NCBI GenBank assembly: GCA_947568835.1
Contig: OX387608.1
Span: forward strand, 10,268,001-10,332,000
Source: Protonemura montana
Taxonomy: Eukaryota > Arthropoda > Insecta > Plecoptera > Nemouridae
Reading direction: 5' to 3'
DNA length: 64,000 bases
Shown: piece by piece, positions 13,401 through 28,400 of the stretch
Position numbering within the stretch: position 1 is the first letter of the stretch
Layout: each line of letters begins with the position of its first letter
The notes under the pieces: model-generated
The model's database searches: none
What the model was told of the DNA's origin: nothing
Seen by the model: only the letters and a program-made list of their open reading frames with translations
Made by a program: the position numbers and the translations under genes

Positions 13401-16400
13401 TAAAATACTGAAAAGTCTGATAAAGTTTTTTTTTTTATTATTATTACAACCAAGATTAAAATGATCTGCCTACAGCATTGTCCACTGACCTCCACACATC
13501 CCTCAATGAACACAAATATAATGGTTGCTATGTGAAATGTAATCCAAATCGCGTCTCTAATAGATATTTTCCCCGGCAGAAATCCAACGTCACAAAAGCT
13601 GATTAAAGTCGATTTCCACCATTAGAAATGTTCGAGAATTATACGTATAAAGCCAGACATTTAGGCCCTATGGGGTGGCTGCTCTCCGGGTCACAGAGAA
13701 ACGGAATGCATGGGGGTAGCCCCATGGACCACTCGCATTGTTCGGTCTTAGGGGTGATACACTGTTTAAAAAAAACCCTATCAAGAAAACTACCATTAAA
13801 ATCTGGATACGACCATAAATAAACTGTCCCTTTTATTTTTTGGCAAGCATTATTATAACGCCATGTTATAGTGTCCTTGTATATAAAAGGGGGGGATGCC
13901 TGGTGCCTCACTCCAAAAAAAAAACTATCCTTTCAGTTTGAAATGTACTGACAATAAGCAACCAACGAGCCTAAAGAAACTTAAGGCGCTCTTGCAATTA
14001 TGTCGAGGTGTGAATGCGATTGTTGTAAACTATGGTTGAATTAATTACCACCTACCGATTTTTACATCTTCAGATGCATTGTTGTTTCACTTCATTAGGG
14101 AACGCATTTGATGTGGTTTAGGAACACTATACAATGATATCCCCGCAGATTATTCTAATATGCAAATGACAGATACATAAACGCACGGCATATGACACAG
14201 CCCCTATATAATAGCACGCGGAAAATGCCTGTTGGACTTGTTCAAAAAGGAATAGAGATGTTTATAGATTTGCATGGCACGCGTACGGGGTGCACACTGA
14301 GAGCAAGTTTATAAGACGGTATGCAAATTGTGACAAATGTAAAGGGCATGAAAGGGGTGTGAAAGTGAAATATCAACAAGCAGGGTGTCTTGACGACAAT
14401 ACTGATATTGTGTGAGTGCATGCCCTATTTCGTGCACATAGTGTTAGATAACATAAAGTTGCTACAAAATACATGATGCATTATTCAAAGGTAGGTACTA
14501 CTGTCGAATTCCGACCCCGGTGATTTTTTTTTGTGTGTGTGTGTGTGAGAGCTACTATGATTATATTATTTAAAATACAATCTTTTTTTTTGTTGTTGTT
14601 GTTGTAAAGAATTATAGTATTTTGTAAAATGTACCAACCTTAGCTGAGGAAAGAATGCCAAGCTCGAATGGAGAGTCAAACACTGCAATGAACGAGACAG
14701 GAAAACGTATCACTTGACAGAACTTTTATCTAAATTTTCAAATAGATTATAAAGAATTACTTGTATATACATGTTATAATTAAATCTGAAGGGTCGGACA
14801 TTTTGAAGAGAGATTTTTGCTGCTTTTTTTTTTTAAAGTAAATTTCGTTTTTCAACCGAGATCGGAACGAACAGTTGGAATTCGATATGAATGCTTGCAT
14901 TATTGGTTGATGGTTGGAAAAGTTTTGCAATTTTAAAACACTGTGTCCTACCTGTTCCAGGCCACCACGTTAAACGGTTAAACATCGACATAATAATATG
15001 TTTGAATATATTGTTTTGCTCAATGCACATTCGTTAAATGCAGTAGAAATCAAGTAACATCGCAACATTCACTCAACATACAGATCAAATACACATTGAA
15101 AAAAATAATAATACAAAGTCCATGCTAAAATAATCAATGGTTTCAAGATTTGAAATGACACAAAACATAAATTGAAATAAACTATACATTCAAGGATTGC
15201 ATTTGCATTGGACGTTTCCGTCAGAGAACCCATAAAACAAGCAAACGTCTGGCAATTGATTCTGAACAAGGGAGACAAAAATATATATATATATGGCCAT
15301 TAGAAAACTATCAAGAGTGCACCGTAGAAATAATTCAGAGAAGCAATTCTAGCGTTTTCTAGTATAATTGTCTCAGTGGTCTAGACGATTTAGAAGAATG
15401 TAAATCTATAGCAAGTTTATCTCCAGTCTTTAGCTTTAGGGGATGGTAAGTTGGATATTTTTACGATAACGTCGCTGGCACATGCAACTTTGGGCCCTCG
15501 GTTCGAGCCCGTACCACGTACAAGAGGGCCACCGTGTAGAGCAATCCGTGAACTAGAGAATAAAATATCTCTTGGACAAGAGAGAGAACATTTAAATAGA
15601 TAATCTATAGACGACGATACGGAAATAATATAATGATATAATACTGGCGATTTTATGTGAGACTATAATATTATTGTCAGCATATCACATGGGGAATTTA
15701 ATATATATATATGGTATGGCTGTAAAGACGTTTTAGTAAATGATTATGGGTATTTTTTTTTTTTTCGCAAAACGTTGTTATGATGGTGATGAAATAATGG
15801 GGACATCTTTTCAATTGTAACAGAAACTTTTTGGGGAAAAACCGAAGAAAATCTTTCAATTTCAATTGTGAGCTGGTAAATAATAGAAGTGATTGGAGGA
15901 AACGATTGATAATAGTTTTTGAAATCGAAGCGTTGGCTAGCTGGAGTGTATCATCAAAGTATTTCCTATTCACCATTAAAAAAAGGAAACTTCTCCGTTA
16001 CACGCTTGATTCGCTTTTCAAATATTCAACAATAGAAAAGAGTCGAAATCTTTTTGAATATTTCAAACCGTTTACTTTAAATATATTTTACATGATTTCT
16101 CGGTATAGTTATGATAAATGACTCATCGAAACAGAGAACCCTCAACGTCCCTGTTTTTTTATTAGCAAAAGTCGTCCCAAGTAAGCGATTGTGTGATATC
16201 AAAAAGTTTGCCATTAAAAATATAGTTTTTTTCATTTCGTTTCATACATAGCGAAAGGGGGAGGAAATGTTATTTATTATAACTTGTTTCTTCTAGTAAA
16301 TGTGTAACTGAAATAATTCAATTCAATATTTGGGAAAAAGTCCCTTTGTGTACGGACATTTCTGAACAATGCGCTGGTCCCGAACACGCGTGCTCCACCC

Positions 16401-19400
16401 TTACACTCCGTTAGTTTCTCGATATAATACATTGTCAAAAAAAAAAGAGTACAAAATGATAGGAAATGCTTTCAATAATTTACTGCTCAAAGCCACCATA
16501 TACTGCAAACTTTAAACATTAATAACGAATCGTCAAAAAAAAAAACTCTATTCAGTTAAAATTACCCGAAAATCGGCTCCTCCACACTACGATAACCAAT
16601 CGGTGGTGACATATTCAAGCGATCTTAGTTTAAAAAAAACGTCTTCGATAGATGTATCGGAAATCCAAAGACCGGGAATAAGGGAGTTTCTCGCGGGGGT
16701 GCGCTATTCGGCCGAATTCAATTTCCCCGACATCTCCGTCAATGCCTCCTTATGATACACTTGGGGACACGACGCCGACGACGCCTGAATGCGATGCCAG
16801 GCGGTCGGGCCAAAAGGGACGCCGACACCACCACGCAATGGGTTGTTCAAGAATGTAGCAAATCACGCACAATATGTCAACCACTGTTCCAAGCTACCAT
16901 GTCCAATTTCCTGTTCACATTTTTATATATTGCTAATAAAGCAGGAGAATCTAATTATATAAAAAAAAAATATATTTATATAAGCCCAAACACACAAGCG
17001 AAACCAATCGTGAAACTTTTACAAACTATTTCAATCAATAAACGTCTTGTTACAGTAAATTTTGCATTCAATTTTCACTCAATAATTCTTCAACTTTAAA
17101 GCACTATAGGCGAAAACCAATAAAATATTGACGACGCATTAAAAATAACGAAGCATTCATCGACAAACTTGCATCACTCATCGACGAACAAATACGTCAG
17201 CTCGGATGCGCTGCACCGGTGCTCATTTGACCGTCCCCTTTTGTGAGCGCGCCCTCCCCAAAAACTGGCTCCTCTCGCCGACTGAATGTTTGCATTATTT
17301 TTCCAGTCGAAAAATAGAAAAGACTTTTTCATGAAATGAAAGTTTGGCCAGCGTATCATCTCTCTCTCTGGCCCCCCTTCGTTCTTACCTGTCACTGAAT
17401 TTTCGGGTTTCATTGACAATCGCAAGGTAATTGATTGCCCGTAGCCGATTACCGAACCCACCATCAGCTAATAGTTCTCTGCTGATGCTTAATTGTTTAG
17501 GACTGACACTGATTTTTGCTACATGCTTAATGCAACGCCCTAGGTACAGTCTGTTGATGTCAGTAAGGGCCATTTTTTTCAATGACAAGTTAAAATGTTT
17601 ACTGGAGGTTGAGATGCAAATAGAAAAATCTGGTCGGCTGTTACCATAAGTCTTTAGCAGTTATTTTTTAATTGGGCATTGAAAAACTAGCACTTAGGTC
17701 CAGTATTACAAATTTCTTAAGTCCTTGATGCAGTTCTCAGTTAAATTAATTGCCATGTCAACAACCAATCACGAGCAGTGAAAGTCAGCTGTTTCTAAGA
17801 GTTAGGAGCGTAACTCGGAGTTGAAAAATATTGTAATGCCGGACCTAAGTTTAAAAAAAAATATATGCTCCAAGCGGGAAAATTATGTTTTTACAATCAG
17901 AAACTCTGACTTTACACAATTGGAATACAGTTCAAAACGAAATCCCCGTCTTAACTAACCATTTTTTGTATTATTATTATTTAGTAGATGAAAGTAGTTA
18001 GCAGTTATTAAGTCAAAGGAGAGCAAAATTTAAAAGTGGCATAATTGACTCTGTCAACGAGTAATGCGACCATTTGTGATTACTTATTTTAATACTTTGA
18101 TGGTTAATTATTTTATGTTTAATAATTATCTTAAGTTTATTTAAAAAATAAACGCACTATTATTGTAAGTACTAAAGGAGTGCTTAAGTAGTGTAGGTGT
18201 CACGTTCAGTGCACGCGAGTGTCCCACCAATTCGTTGCATACGAGAAGATTTCTTTGGGATGAATTCCACCAACGATTTTAGCACCTGGTCCTCCTCGCT
18301 CTTGATGAATTCAACAAACAAATTTCAAATAAACCCACAAAGCAACGTTTTCCTTCAGAATTTCGCCCATCTACGTCTTAGATAGATTATGTAATGAACA
18401 GCTGAAACTGTCGCATTGTGTGCTAGCCGATCGAAAGAAGAAGATCTGGTTTTTTTGTGTGTGTGTTCAGATTTATGTCTGATCAATCTTACTGATTTAG
18501 TGAGCAGACATTTTTAGTGTTTGCGTTCACTATGCGAAACGGTTTGAGATGGAAGCGGACAATAATGCTGTTACGTTTTTTTTGCTATTAAGCAAATTTG
18601 AATGATTTCAAAAAGAATCTTACAGGTACTATTTATCATAGATTCATTAATCTGTAGATTTAAAAATTGGCCGCCAAATTACTATTTTACAGACAAAAGT
18701 GAAGGGTTATTCTATGTGTATTCACCGTCGTTTGGAGTATTAAGAAATTTTATTTCGTTATTTTTCGCAGTCCACTCGCATTTGAGACTGGTTTACGCTC
18801 AATTAAACCTCAAAGATTGATAAACACGTACCTATAGATATTTTAAATCATAATTATTTTAGAGAAATATTAAAAAGAACTGCCACAAGCGCCATCGGGT
18901 GGCACTTACCGTTATCACATGTCACTGGCTCGTTTGCTCAACAGAAAAGTTTAACATGGCTTGGCCTCTGACCATACCTATAAACTCAATGCTAGTATTT
19001 TCAGTACCATATAAGGTGAATAAAAAAAACGAACACTTTTTACTTACATAAAAGCACCGGAAATATTTTAGATAGGGCGTGGATTTTGAAAGCGAGCCTA
19101 TTCTGATGTCCATTTTATTTGTAATTTCGTACAATTTTGAGGTGCCCCTTCTCCGTTTAGGTTTTCTTTGAAGGTTACACATCGAGGCTATTATAATTCG
19201 TCTTATGTGCACACAGGAAGCTTATGATATGTTTGCAGCAAACGACAAGATGTGAAATCAGCCATCATCCCTTGTGATATTTAATGGCCACGAAACTTAA
19301 CTCAACTCAAAGGTCCACTTCTTTTGTGAAATGGCACTTGTGACCGACAAAAAAAAATATCTAAAGCTCGGGAGAATTCGAAAGACGTCGTTTGCTTTAG

Positions 19401-22400
19401 TTATTTGGTCTTTTTTTTTTTGTGAATGGTTGGAGCGTATATGAATGAGAAAATCTGGCCGGTGGACACGCTGCCTAGTTTGTTTCATTTCGTTTGATTG
19501 ATCTGAATTTTTAACATTTGTGCTAAATCACAGCCTTTATAGACCAGGTACGAGAGGACAACGGACTATTCTTAAAATCGGTCGACAAAAAATAGTTATT
19601 GCACATTAGTTTGTGATTGTCTGACAGTTGATCTCGAATATTTGATCTTCTTATCTCATCTTTTGGTATTAGATTCTTATATTATATTCGCCCACCCAAG
19701 GAGAAAGGGAACAACCCCCTAAAGCTCACGAAAGCGAAACGGAAGGTTTTTCGTTGGTCAGCATTGTCACTATCCTCCCGTAGGTACAAAATACATCCAC
19801 CTTCGAATCTTTCTAGTCATCAGTCTTATTTCTACTTTCCGTGACAATTAACACTGTCGCTAGCCATCAATTTTCTGTTTTTCTAAAACGCATGTGGAAA
19901 CTGGTTCCGCCGCGGGTGCGTAAACCAGCAGCATACGCACGGACTTTGGGGTGTGTGAATCGAGCCACATTGAGTCCAGCGGGGATTCAAAGACAAAATC
20001 TCACAGGGACCCTTTCAAAATGTTACCACCTTTGTTTCGCTCCGAAGGGGCACCTAAGCCCAAAAGATCCTATCGTATGACGTTTTCAGAACAGAAATTA
20101 AGCCAACGTTACAAAGGCTCGAGAAACGGATCAACACGGAAACCTTTAGAAATCTCAGATTATTTTGATTGAGATTTTCGAGACGGTCTGATTTCACGAA
20201 TTCTCAACGAGCAGTGAATTCGGTAGACGTCGGTTACGATTAATTAGACAAGAAGAAAAATGTCTCAAGTGCAGAGAAGAGAGTTTTTGGGTAAAGTAAA
20301 AAAATATATAATTGTGATTCGCTTTGTCGTTTCTTTGTCACACTGTTATTATTTTGGAATCCGTCGTTATGCACGTCTCTTTAAGTGCGGTCTTGAAGCC
20401 TCGACGGCAGCATCGCAGCAAAAAGAAATAGCGTGGATTTCACTGTGTTTAGCCATGGGTATACTAATACTCGAGTCGAAATTTTATTTGACAAATTACC
20501 TTTGAGTACACTGGATTGCATCGAAACCATCGCGCACTCTCTTCCGATAACTTGATGGATCGCAGAAGAAAGAAAAAATTTGGTTCGTTAACGCAATTCC
20601 TCACCCATAAATAATTAGTGAAACGAATGTCTCGAATTTTGTTTTTCTACGTTTTTCTTTTGGTAATGCTTCCACATGAATGGTTCCCTAAAAACCTTTA
20701 CGCCGACAATGGGTTTATTCATCCTAATTCCATCATTGTGTATGTGTAACCATGTTTCGTTGTTATTATTCTTTCCAAGCGAAGCCCCTAGCTAGCTGAG
20801 ACAAGGTAAATAGGTATCTACCTCCATCCCCTAATGTTACCAGATTCTTTACAACAGCTTAAATTTCCTTCATTAATGGCTTCAAATGTCGTCTTTGTGT
20901 TGCAAAAACTGAAATATGTTGTCTGCTACGCCGACGAACAGGAATATCAGGTTTTTAAGACATTTAGGGGATGAAAATTCACCATTACCGTAGAAAAATA
21001 TATAAAGATTCATAAAAATTAAAATATTTTAGACGGTCTACGCCAAAGATTGTGCTCCTTAAACTTTGTCCCAGGAGAGAACGAGTCCTTGACCCAGTTA
21101 TTTGGTGTAAAACACCCAAGGGTTGATCTTCAAAGGAAGCAAAGGCCAAGCGAAAAATTAGCAAAACCTCAAAACATATACCTGTAACCCTTCTTCTACC
21201 TCTTGGTTGGCAATTACATGGTCGCATTTATATAGAACGTTACAACGCTAGGAGACCGCGTTTTCGAAAACAACCCCTCGATTCCAAAATCCACCAGCTA
21301 TACCGAAAAGAGAACTTTTCATGAAAAGAACAAATGCTATTGTCAATGTGGTCTACTGATTTTTGTAAAAGGTGACGTTGTCTAGTTTATTGCTGTGTCT
21401 GTACCGTTAGTTCTGTTTGGAGAACAATGCTATTTTGGAATATATATATATTCGTATAGAACTTCATTTACAATATATCTTTGTAAGGATAGGCAAAAGT
21501 AAAACTGTAATGAGCAATGATTTATCAAGGTAAATCAAACTTTTATTTAGACATTAAATTCCGCACACGTTCGCAGTGTCTGCTAGCAAAGCGAATATGC
21601 ATTTTCTTCTGAGAAATTGCAGCAAAACGTCATTTAAGTCTGCACGAATTCACACAAGGTAACATGCTAACAAAACGAACCACAACAGTGTTTAATCTTG
21701 ACGTTAAAAAGAAAAACTTTAGTTAAAACAATTTTAATGCAAGGACGTGGTAAAACAAATTTAATAAGTTTTGCTGCAAGAAAGGTTTATAGCAATTTTG
21801 ACGGCTATATTTCGATAGCTACCTTTATTTGTTTTCCAATTAATTCTCTTTAACACCTTGGAATTCACAAAGTTTCCACAATGCAGTGACCTACAGTGAG
21901 ACACGCGGCAAATTTCAAATTTTATGGAATGTTTTTTTTTTAATTATCCAATTAACGAGGACATTACCTAGTACTATTTAAATTTTCTTCGTAGCTGGCA
22001 ACAATGTCAAGATGCCTAAAAACATCTTACACATTTCGCCTGTCGTTTTAATTTGACTAGTTCTACCCGTTCCAATCGATACACAACACAGCATATAAAT
22101 TCCTACAAAATCACAATCTCACCCACCACTCATGATATCACAAATTCGAATCGGCAATTTAAATTTATCGATTTGGTTCCTATTTTCTTCTAGCTCAGTC
22201 ATTACCCGCAATTATCTGTTCTGTTACCATGCCTCGTCCAATGATCATGAAAACCCGTAGCATTCATGACTGGTCACAGCCTATAACCATCATACCTCGA
22301 GTACCGCGAATCGCTCATTCCCAATGGCCACCTTCTTTTTTATCGAATTATGTTTCTATCACGACCGACAGCTCAATTCTTGAGGCCATCATGCTGCCAC

Positions 22401-25400
22401 CAAACATGTCTGTTTATGCGAGAAGAACCAGACACATACCCTGAAAAGGTGATGAAAGGTAATAACACAACTCGCATAAATGCAAATACGCCACAGTTAA
22501 ACCAGCAATCCAATCATTATTCCAATTATCTCATCAGTAAAAAAAAAAAAAACTTTCGGTTCCTTGTCAATAGGTAATGTTTTTAGCTGCAACGATTATA
22601 TTAAATTTGAAATCATGTTCTCTCTTCTCGCATATATACCTTTCCACGACGGTGAACGTCTTCACGAACAGAAAAGTAACACCGACAACGAATTCGCCTC
22701 ATTGGCAACGCAGACTCCAGACTGTAGCATAACTTTCAGGGGTGCGGTTGTCGACGTGGTAAAGTAACAGCATTAACGACTGAGTACTGGGTAATTACAG
22801 TGTGATTGCCGGCTAGAGGCATGCGCACAAGTCACGAGCCGAGCGTTAAGCAGATGAGAATCCTCGAGAGATCCGAATGTTAGAACTGCCACTTGAGATC
22901 CTGTCAAAGGTCACTCCGTGAACTCGCCTTAAGATAACATTGCAATATTATAACACTGAATTATCATAATCTAACGTCGAAAAACGCGCATCGCGAAATT
23001 GTTTGTTGGTTGTCGAGATTTGGGTCGATTGAAAATGTGAATTTTATTGATTTCCTATACTTACCTTAGAGGCAACGAGTTTACAGGTTGAGTGAATAGA
23101 CAGCTAACGAAGGTGATTGAGTGAAACGTGAAATATGTAGAAATATTCCGTTTCCAGCAACGATGTGTGTATTTTGGGGCTGATAGTTAAGCGCGTGTGA
23201 GTTGCGATGGGGTTGGGGGGGTAGGGGGTTTAGGGGTGGGGTTAAGGGTGGGGGCGTCGTGGCATATATGAGAATTGGAATGATTCCGATGCGACGCGTC
23301 AGGGCTTAGAGCAAGAAACCCAAAACGTGCTGCTCGACGAGATTGAAAAGGGATGGCGAAGAGCTAGGAAAGAAATTGCAAATGTCATTCACTAAAGATA
23401 TTTATTTTTAGTTTCTTTTAAAGTGGATTCGAGATTCATTTCATGGTTCGTCACCCCGAGACGCCGAGCGTCGCTTGGCCCCGGAGTTCCGCGCGGGAAA
23501 GTTTCGGGAAAATGTAAGAACAATCTGCGAATGGATTTCCACGATAATGGACGAAATAAACTATGGATTCCCACCCTCTACCACCCTTGGAAAAGAGTCT
23601 TCGTCCCCGAACTCATTCCCTATCTCCAGTTACCTATTTAAGATACTTAGGTTCTGGATGAGTAAAGCTTAAAATTCATATGTGAATACATTTCAATAAC
23701 TATGTTCCAATTTTCAGTGGTTCGTTAAGAGCCTAACTGTTCGTTAATTCGTTATTTGCTTATATACAGCCAATCAGATTATTTTTAACGACCTGTTTAT
23801 TACTTAAAATGCAAATAAATTACCCGCACTAAAACGATCATAGCAGAACCTAATTTAACATTTTGGCGGCTCCAAATGAACAAAATCATGATGTAATTTA
23901 ATACCTGTCCTTAGCTTAAAACACATTAAAATTCAAAAAGTTTGCTTGGGAACAGTTAAAAAAAAAGATTTGAAGTGTCCTGTGTGCAGGCTTCAGATTT
24001 AAACTTCCTAAAACAACTTTCTTCGAACATTTTTTGACATCTGGGCTGTGGTTTAAAACGCAAATTTACTTCAAAGCAACATTGACGAGACAAAATTTCC
24101 TATACGTTTCCCCAGCAACAGTGAATATTTCAGCTGTGAAACAAATTTCCATTACTCAGTTTGTTGAGTGTGTGTTTAAAAGGGACGGAAAGTGCCTTCG
24201 CGTGTCACACATATCTCGAATTCGTATATCTACGAGTACACGGATATAGAGCGAGCTAGCGTCTCTTTGGCGAATCAGCCCGTAAAGAAGACTTTGCATA
24301 AATGAAATGGTGGAATTGGAATCTCCACATAAAAGGAGCTAGCTGGCAGAGACGCGAAATAGAGACACAACTAGCTACCATGTATCGGGAGGGAGGGCGA
24401 TGGGAAATGCGACTGATAGAGAGAGAAAGAAACAAATGCGGGACATAAAAAGAAACTACTTCATTAGGGAAAACTCGAGGCGGTACGAGGGAAAATCGAG
24501 GGGGTAGAAAGACGAAGAAGGGAAAAAAAAACCCTGCTGAAACGTTGCATTTTTGTGAAAAGCAAAGAAAGCAAGGAAATGTATTTTAATGAAGCAATCG
24601 GTTGGTCCTATTTCTACATTCGCGATGCATGCATTGTCGATGTAGGGAGTGAGCGGGCCGAAGATAGAGAAAGCAACATCGTGTTCGACTCCCTGCTTGC
24701 GTTATATACACATAAGGGTTGCCCTCTGTAAAGGAGTCATTCGATTTTCCATCCCTTTCCTTCGCTACGACTGTCAATTACTGTATGGCAAGATGGTCTG
24801 ACAGTACCCTCTCGTTCATGCAGGAATATATATACAGTGAAAACATTCGACTTCATCAAAAGCTCGTGGCCAGATCATTCGCTTTTTGCAAGACGATTCC
24901 TCTCGAGTCTTCGAGTCTTCGAGTCTTCTTGCCTTCGATGGCTGAAAAACTCGATAAATTATTGCGCGATTAATTTCTTGGTCGTCAAAAACGTCTAATG
25001 AATAATTTACGTTTTTGTAGTGTTCCCAAAATGATTGCATCTCATAGATACAGGGTCGACCACTGGCTGCCGATTAAACCAGAGTCAGTGATGGGAAGGA
25101 AAAAATCGTTGACATGTTTGGGTGGTGGATCGTTGTGAAAAGAATAACGTTAATATATTCAGTATAAGCCACAATATATAATATAATAGTAGGTATATGT
25201 AGAAAAAAAATTGAAAAAACGACGCTTGATCGAATGCACCAGCTAGCGACTGCAGTGGTAGAAAAACTTTTTAAAACCGTCACATTCTTCTTGCCTATTT
25301 TTTGACTTATGTTTGGCACTCGATAGACTAATGGCCTTACCTCGTTATTCTTTCTATTGTTTTCACCAAATGGTATATTAAATAAGATTTGTATTGACCA

Positions 25401-28400
25401 TGATTTTCGAGGACTGCCGCGCGGTTTCTTGCGCTTCTTAAGCGTCTAGAACGTTCGACCGCCTAACCTTGTCCACCCTGGCTAATAAAACACGACGCGG
25501 CGGTCCGCGATGAATTAAACAGTCACAGATTCAATTCAAATTGTATCTCTTTTTAACGACAATCGGGAAGAATGAACGCATGAAAAGGCGGGCGGCAACC
25601 AGTTTGTTAGCGTCACCTTTCACAGGCATGATCCGAAACTACTTCAATAGAGAAGGGAATTAAAGTTCGAAATTGTCACGGTAATTAAAAAAAAAAACTC
25701 GTTAATTGATTTGTCGATTAGTTTAATGAACAGTCAAGGTGATAGAGCTGCGCTTTACGAATATCAATATTGTGGAATGTATTTTAGTTGATAATAAAAA
25801 CACATGTGTTCGAATTGACAGGGAAAATGAGAGTGTAAAAAGTTTTGACTCAACGTGAATAGCGAACGTGGAATGTCAGTCATAACTTCATTCGAGGCTG
25901 GTGTCATTCCAAAAATGCGGGGAAAAAAGCACGAAGAGCAAACTATGAAAAGCAAAGCGTGCTAAATTAAAATGTGTCGTGCCATCATATTAAAGAGAAT
26001 AAATCAGTTATTAGAAAAATGTGACATAAGACAGGTCATGGTCAAGAAAGCAATTTCAAAGGCATTTCACCTGTTTATGAAAAATATAGTTCGCTTTCAT
26101 TTCATTTCTTTTATCATTTATCGTTAATTTTCCACCCTTTTAAGTGTAACTAACTACCAGTTACCTCTCTGTACCATCTGTTTATTAACCCCTACACATA
26201 ATAGTTTAGTATCCCAGTAAATCTAATTTAATGTCGTCCGTAGTGTCCAAAAAGCACGACAACGGTGCTGTCCGTTCATAACAAGTCCTGGGGAGGAATC
26301 CAATAAACAAGATTTGGAAGACTTCGAAGATATCTACCACAAGTCTTTATGTCCCCTCTTCTCCATGAAATACTATAAATGAAGCCACCCACGATAAGCA
26401 CCCTGCGACAATGCAATGCTCCGGCCGAGAGACTGTAAGGTGAATTATGGGTAGCTGCTTCAGGAATGCAAACCATAAGATGCAAGCTGAAAGTACTACC
26501 ATGTCGTTTCGACAAACAGAACTGTATGTTTCCCGTGTTCGAGTGCAATGCTTCTTATTCTTCTTCTTTATCCTATTGGAGAGGAGACATCCACGATTTT
26601 TGAACAACTTCTTAATTCCTAGTATTTTATGTTATTAATGATTGGTATTGTGGTTTCTTGATAGTGGATTTTGCATAAGAGCAAGACTGTGAACCGGATT
26701 AAAAAAATGTCAAAGATCGTAAAGCTAGGATGCTTTTCCACCCGCTTGTTAATCGTTTTACAGCTCAATTTGGAAATTAAATTTTAAGTAGTTCGTGATT
26801 TTGAATATATTATCGGTGTGACCAGTTTACAGCTTGGCTATTTTTACTATCCTAAATGTTTACTGTGGGGAGGGGGGGAGTGGGGTGGCTATTAAAAATT
26901 TCAAAAAACCGAAATGTGTGGATGGGACAATGAAATATGCTAAAAATCGCCCATAAAATCTTAGGGCAAAGCGGTGAAGGTGCTAAGCGAATGGTAGGTA
27001 ATCAAGAGAAGGTATTGTGAGAGCGAATATCAAATGCCTTTGACAATGCACCGTGAACAGCATGCTATTTAAAAATAGTGCAAGCATATATTTTCTAAGC
27101 ACCTGGTGGCATCCGTAGACATTCCTAAGCTGAGACCTACTAGAGAGAACAATAAACTGGATCTTTGAGGGGTGCTATAATATAGGTCTTACTTTTACCT
27201 TAAAAGAGGAGAAAAATGTGTGACAATGTATGGGAATATGGTTGACAAAAGTTGGACAAAAGATATTTTTTTTTGTAATGAATTTGATCTGTATAAAAGA
27301 ATCTGATAAGATCTTTGAAAAGTTCTGGTGCCTGAAGTCTGGCAAAAACCAAAGCCCAATACCGATGAACGCAATTTTAGTTTCGTTGTAGCGTCATAAT
27401 TTTGTTCACCTGCGGGAAAATGGTAAAACTATCTCCGATATCAAAGTTCTAACCGAAGATCTGTGCACTAACGGCGACAAAGCACTATTTTTCTGATTTC
27501 CATCGGCAAAAGCTGTTCGACAAAGTTTTCATGCGCAAATAATTCACAAACAGTGAGCTATTGATTGGGGATCGGCATTACTACAAAGTTTCACCCCCTC
27601 GTATACCCACCCTCTTTCCCATCCACATGAGAGTTAACTAACCGAATGATTTCATCATCGCCAGACTGGGATGCTCCTCCATGGACCAATCCTTTTTTTC
27701 TTATTGACTAGCTAACCAAAAACCCCTTCGGCAGACTTCTCCTAAATACTGATGCATTCAGAACAAAGCTCATTGGTTTCTTTCTGTGTTTCTGTGCGTA
27801 CCCGAACGATATTGCTTGGGATAAAGTACCATAGAGAAAAATCCATTTCTTTCCAATAACATAGCGCTAAGTTTACACTTTTGGCGCCAATGGACTATTT
27901 TAGCGACAAAAATTGAGAATGCTACTAGGTGGAGTTACCGTCGTTTGGAGTGCTAAAAGGTATTTCTCGCAGATTACACCCATTTGAAACTGGTTTAAAT
28001 TCTATTCATCTTTGTTTATGCTCAAGGATGTCGATAATTTGAGTAGAAATTCTTTAAATGTATAGCTTCTTTTTAAAAGACGGCCACAAATGCCATCGCG
28101 TAGTACTAACTGTTACCATGAGTAGCCGGCTGGTTTGCTCAACAGAAAGATTAACATTAACGCAGACCCTCTGACTACACCTATAAACTCAATGATAGTA
28201 CCAATGGTCTTGAAAGTACATGCGATAAATCGTAATTAGTACCTACTTCTGAACTACAAAGAAATCGGTCTTCGGGCATACATCATACGAGACCTACAAG
28301 AAGGAAATTTATTTTAATTCGCTTTTATGTCTCCGATTTCGTAATAAACCGATGGGTATTATATATTTTCACTAAATAAATAGTGTAGTATATATTATTA

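Larger units (their letters stand above)
13065..18668. other. intron segment upstream of the ClC gene
   Basis: No second gene supported. It contains a weak TATA-like sequence on the minus strand about 290 nt above the ClC ATG (around 13,360), a block open on both strands with a small stem (13,628-13,911), a POU-octamer/TATA cluster (14,160-14,328), TG and TTG microsatellites, a tRNA-like fragment (about 15,463-15,525) and a GC-richer patch at 16,660-16,830. Confidence 0.5.
18997..27881. other. intron segment without supported genes
   Basis: AT-rich sequence with a G-run cluster (23,209-23,254), an 8-bp triplet repeat (24,903-24,926), a CpG-rich patch with a heat-shock-element-like sequence (about 25,400-25,510) and isolated POU octamers (22,480-22,487; 23,809-23,816). 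A frame at 22,190-22,444 on the plus strand follows a good acceptor-like tract (TATTTTCTTCTAG) but matches nothing I know. Confidence 0.5.

Noticed and set aside
22190-22444. Plus-strand block with acceptor-like TATTTTCTTCTAG and an 80-codon frame.
   Set aside because: No homologue recognised, no downstream donor in frame, and no partner exon on the plus strand.
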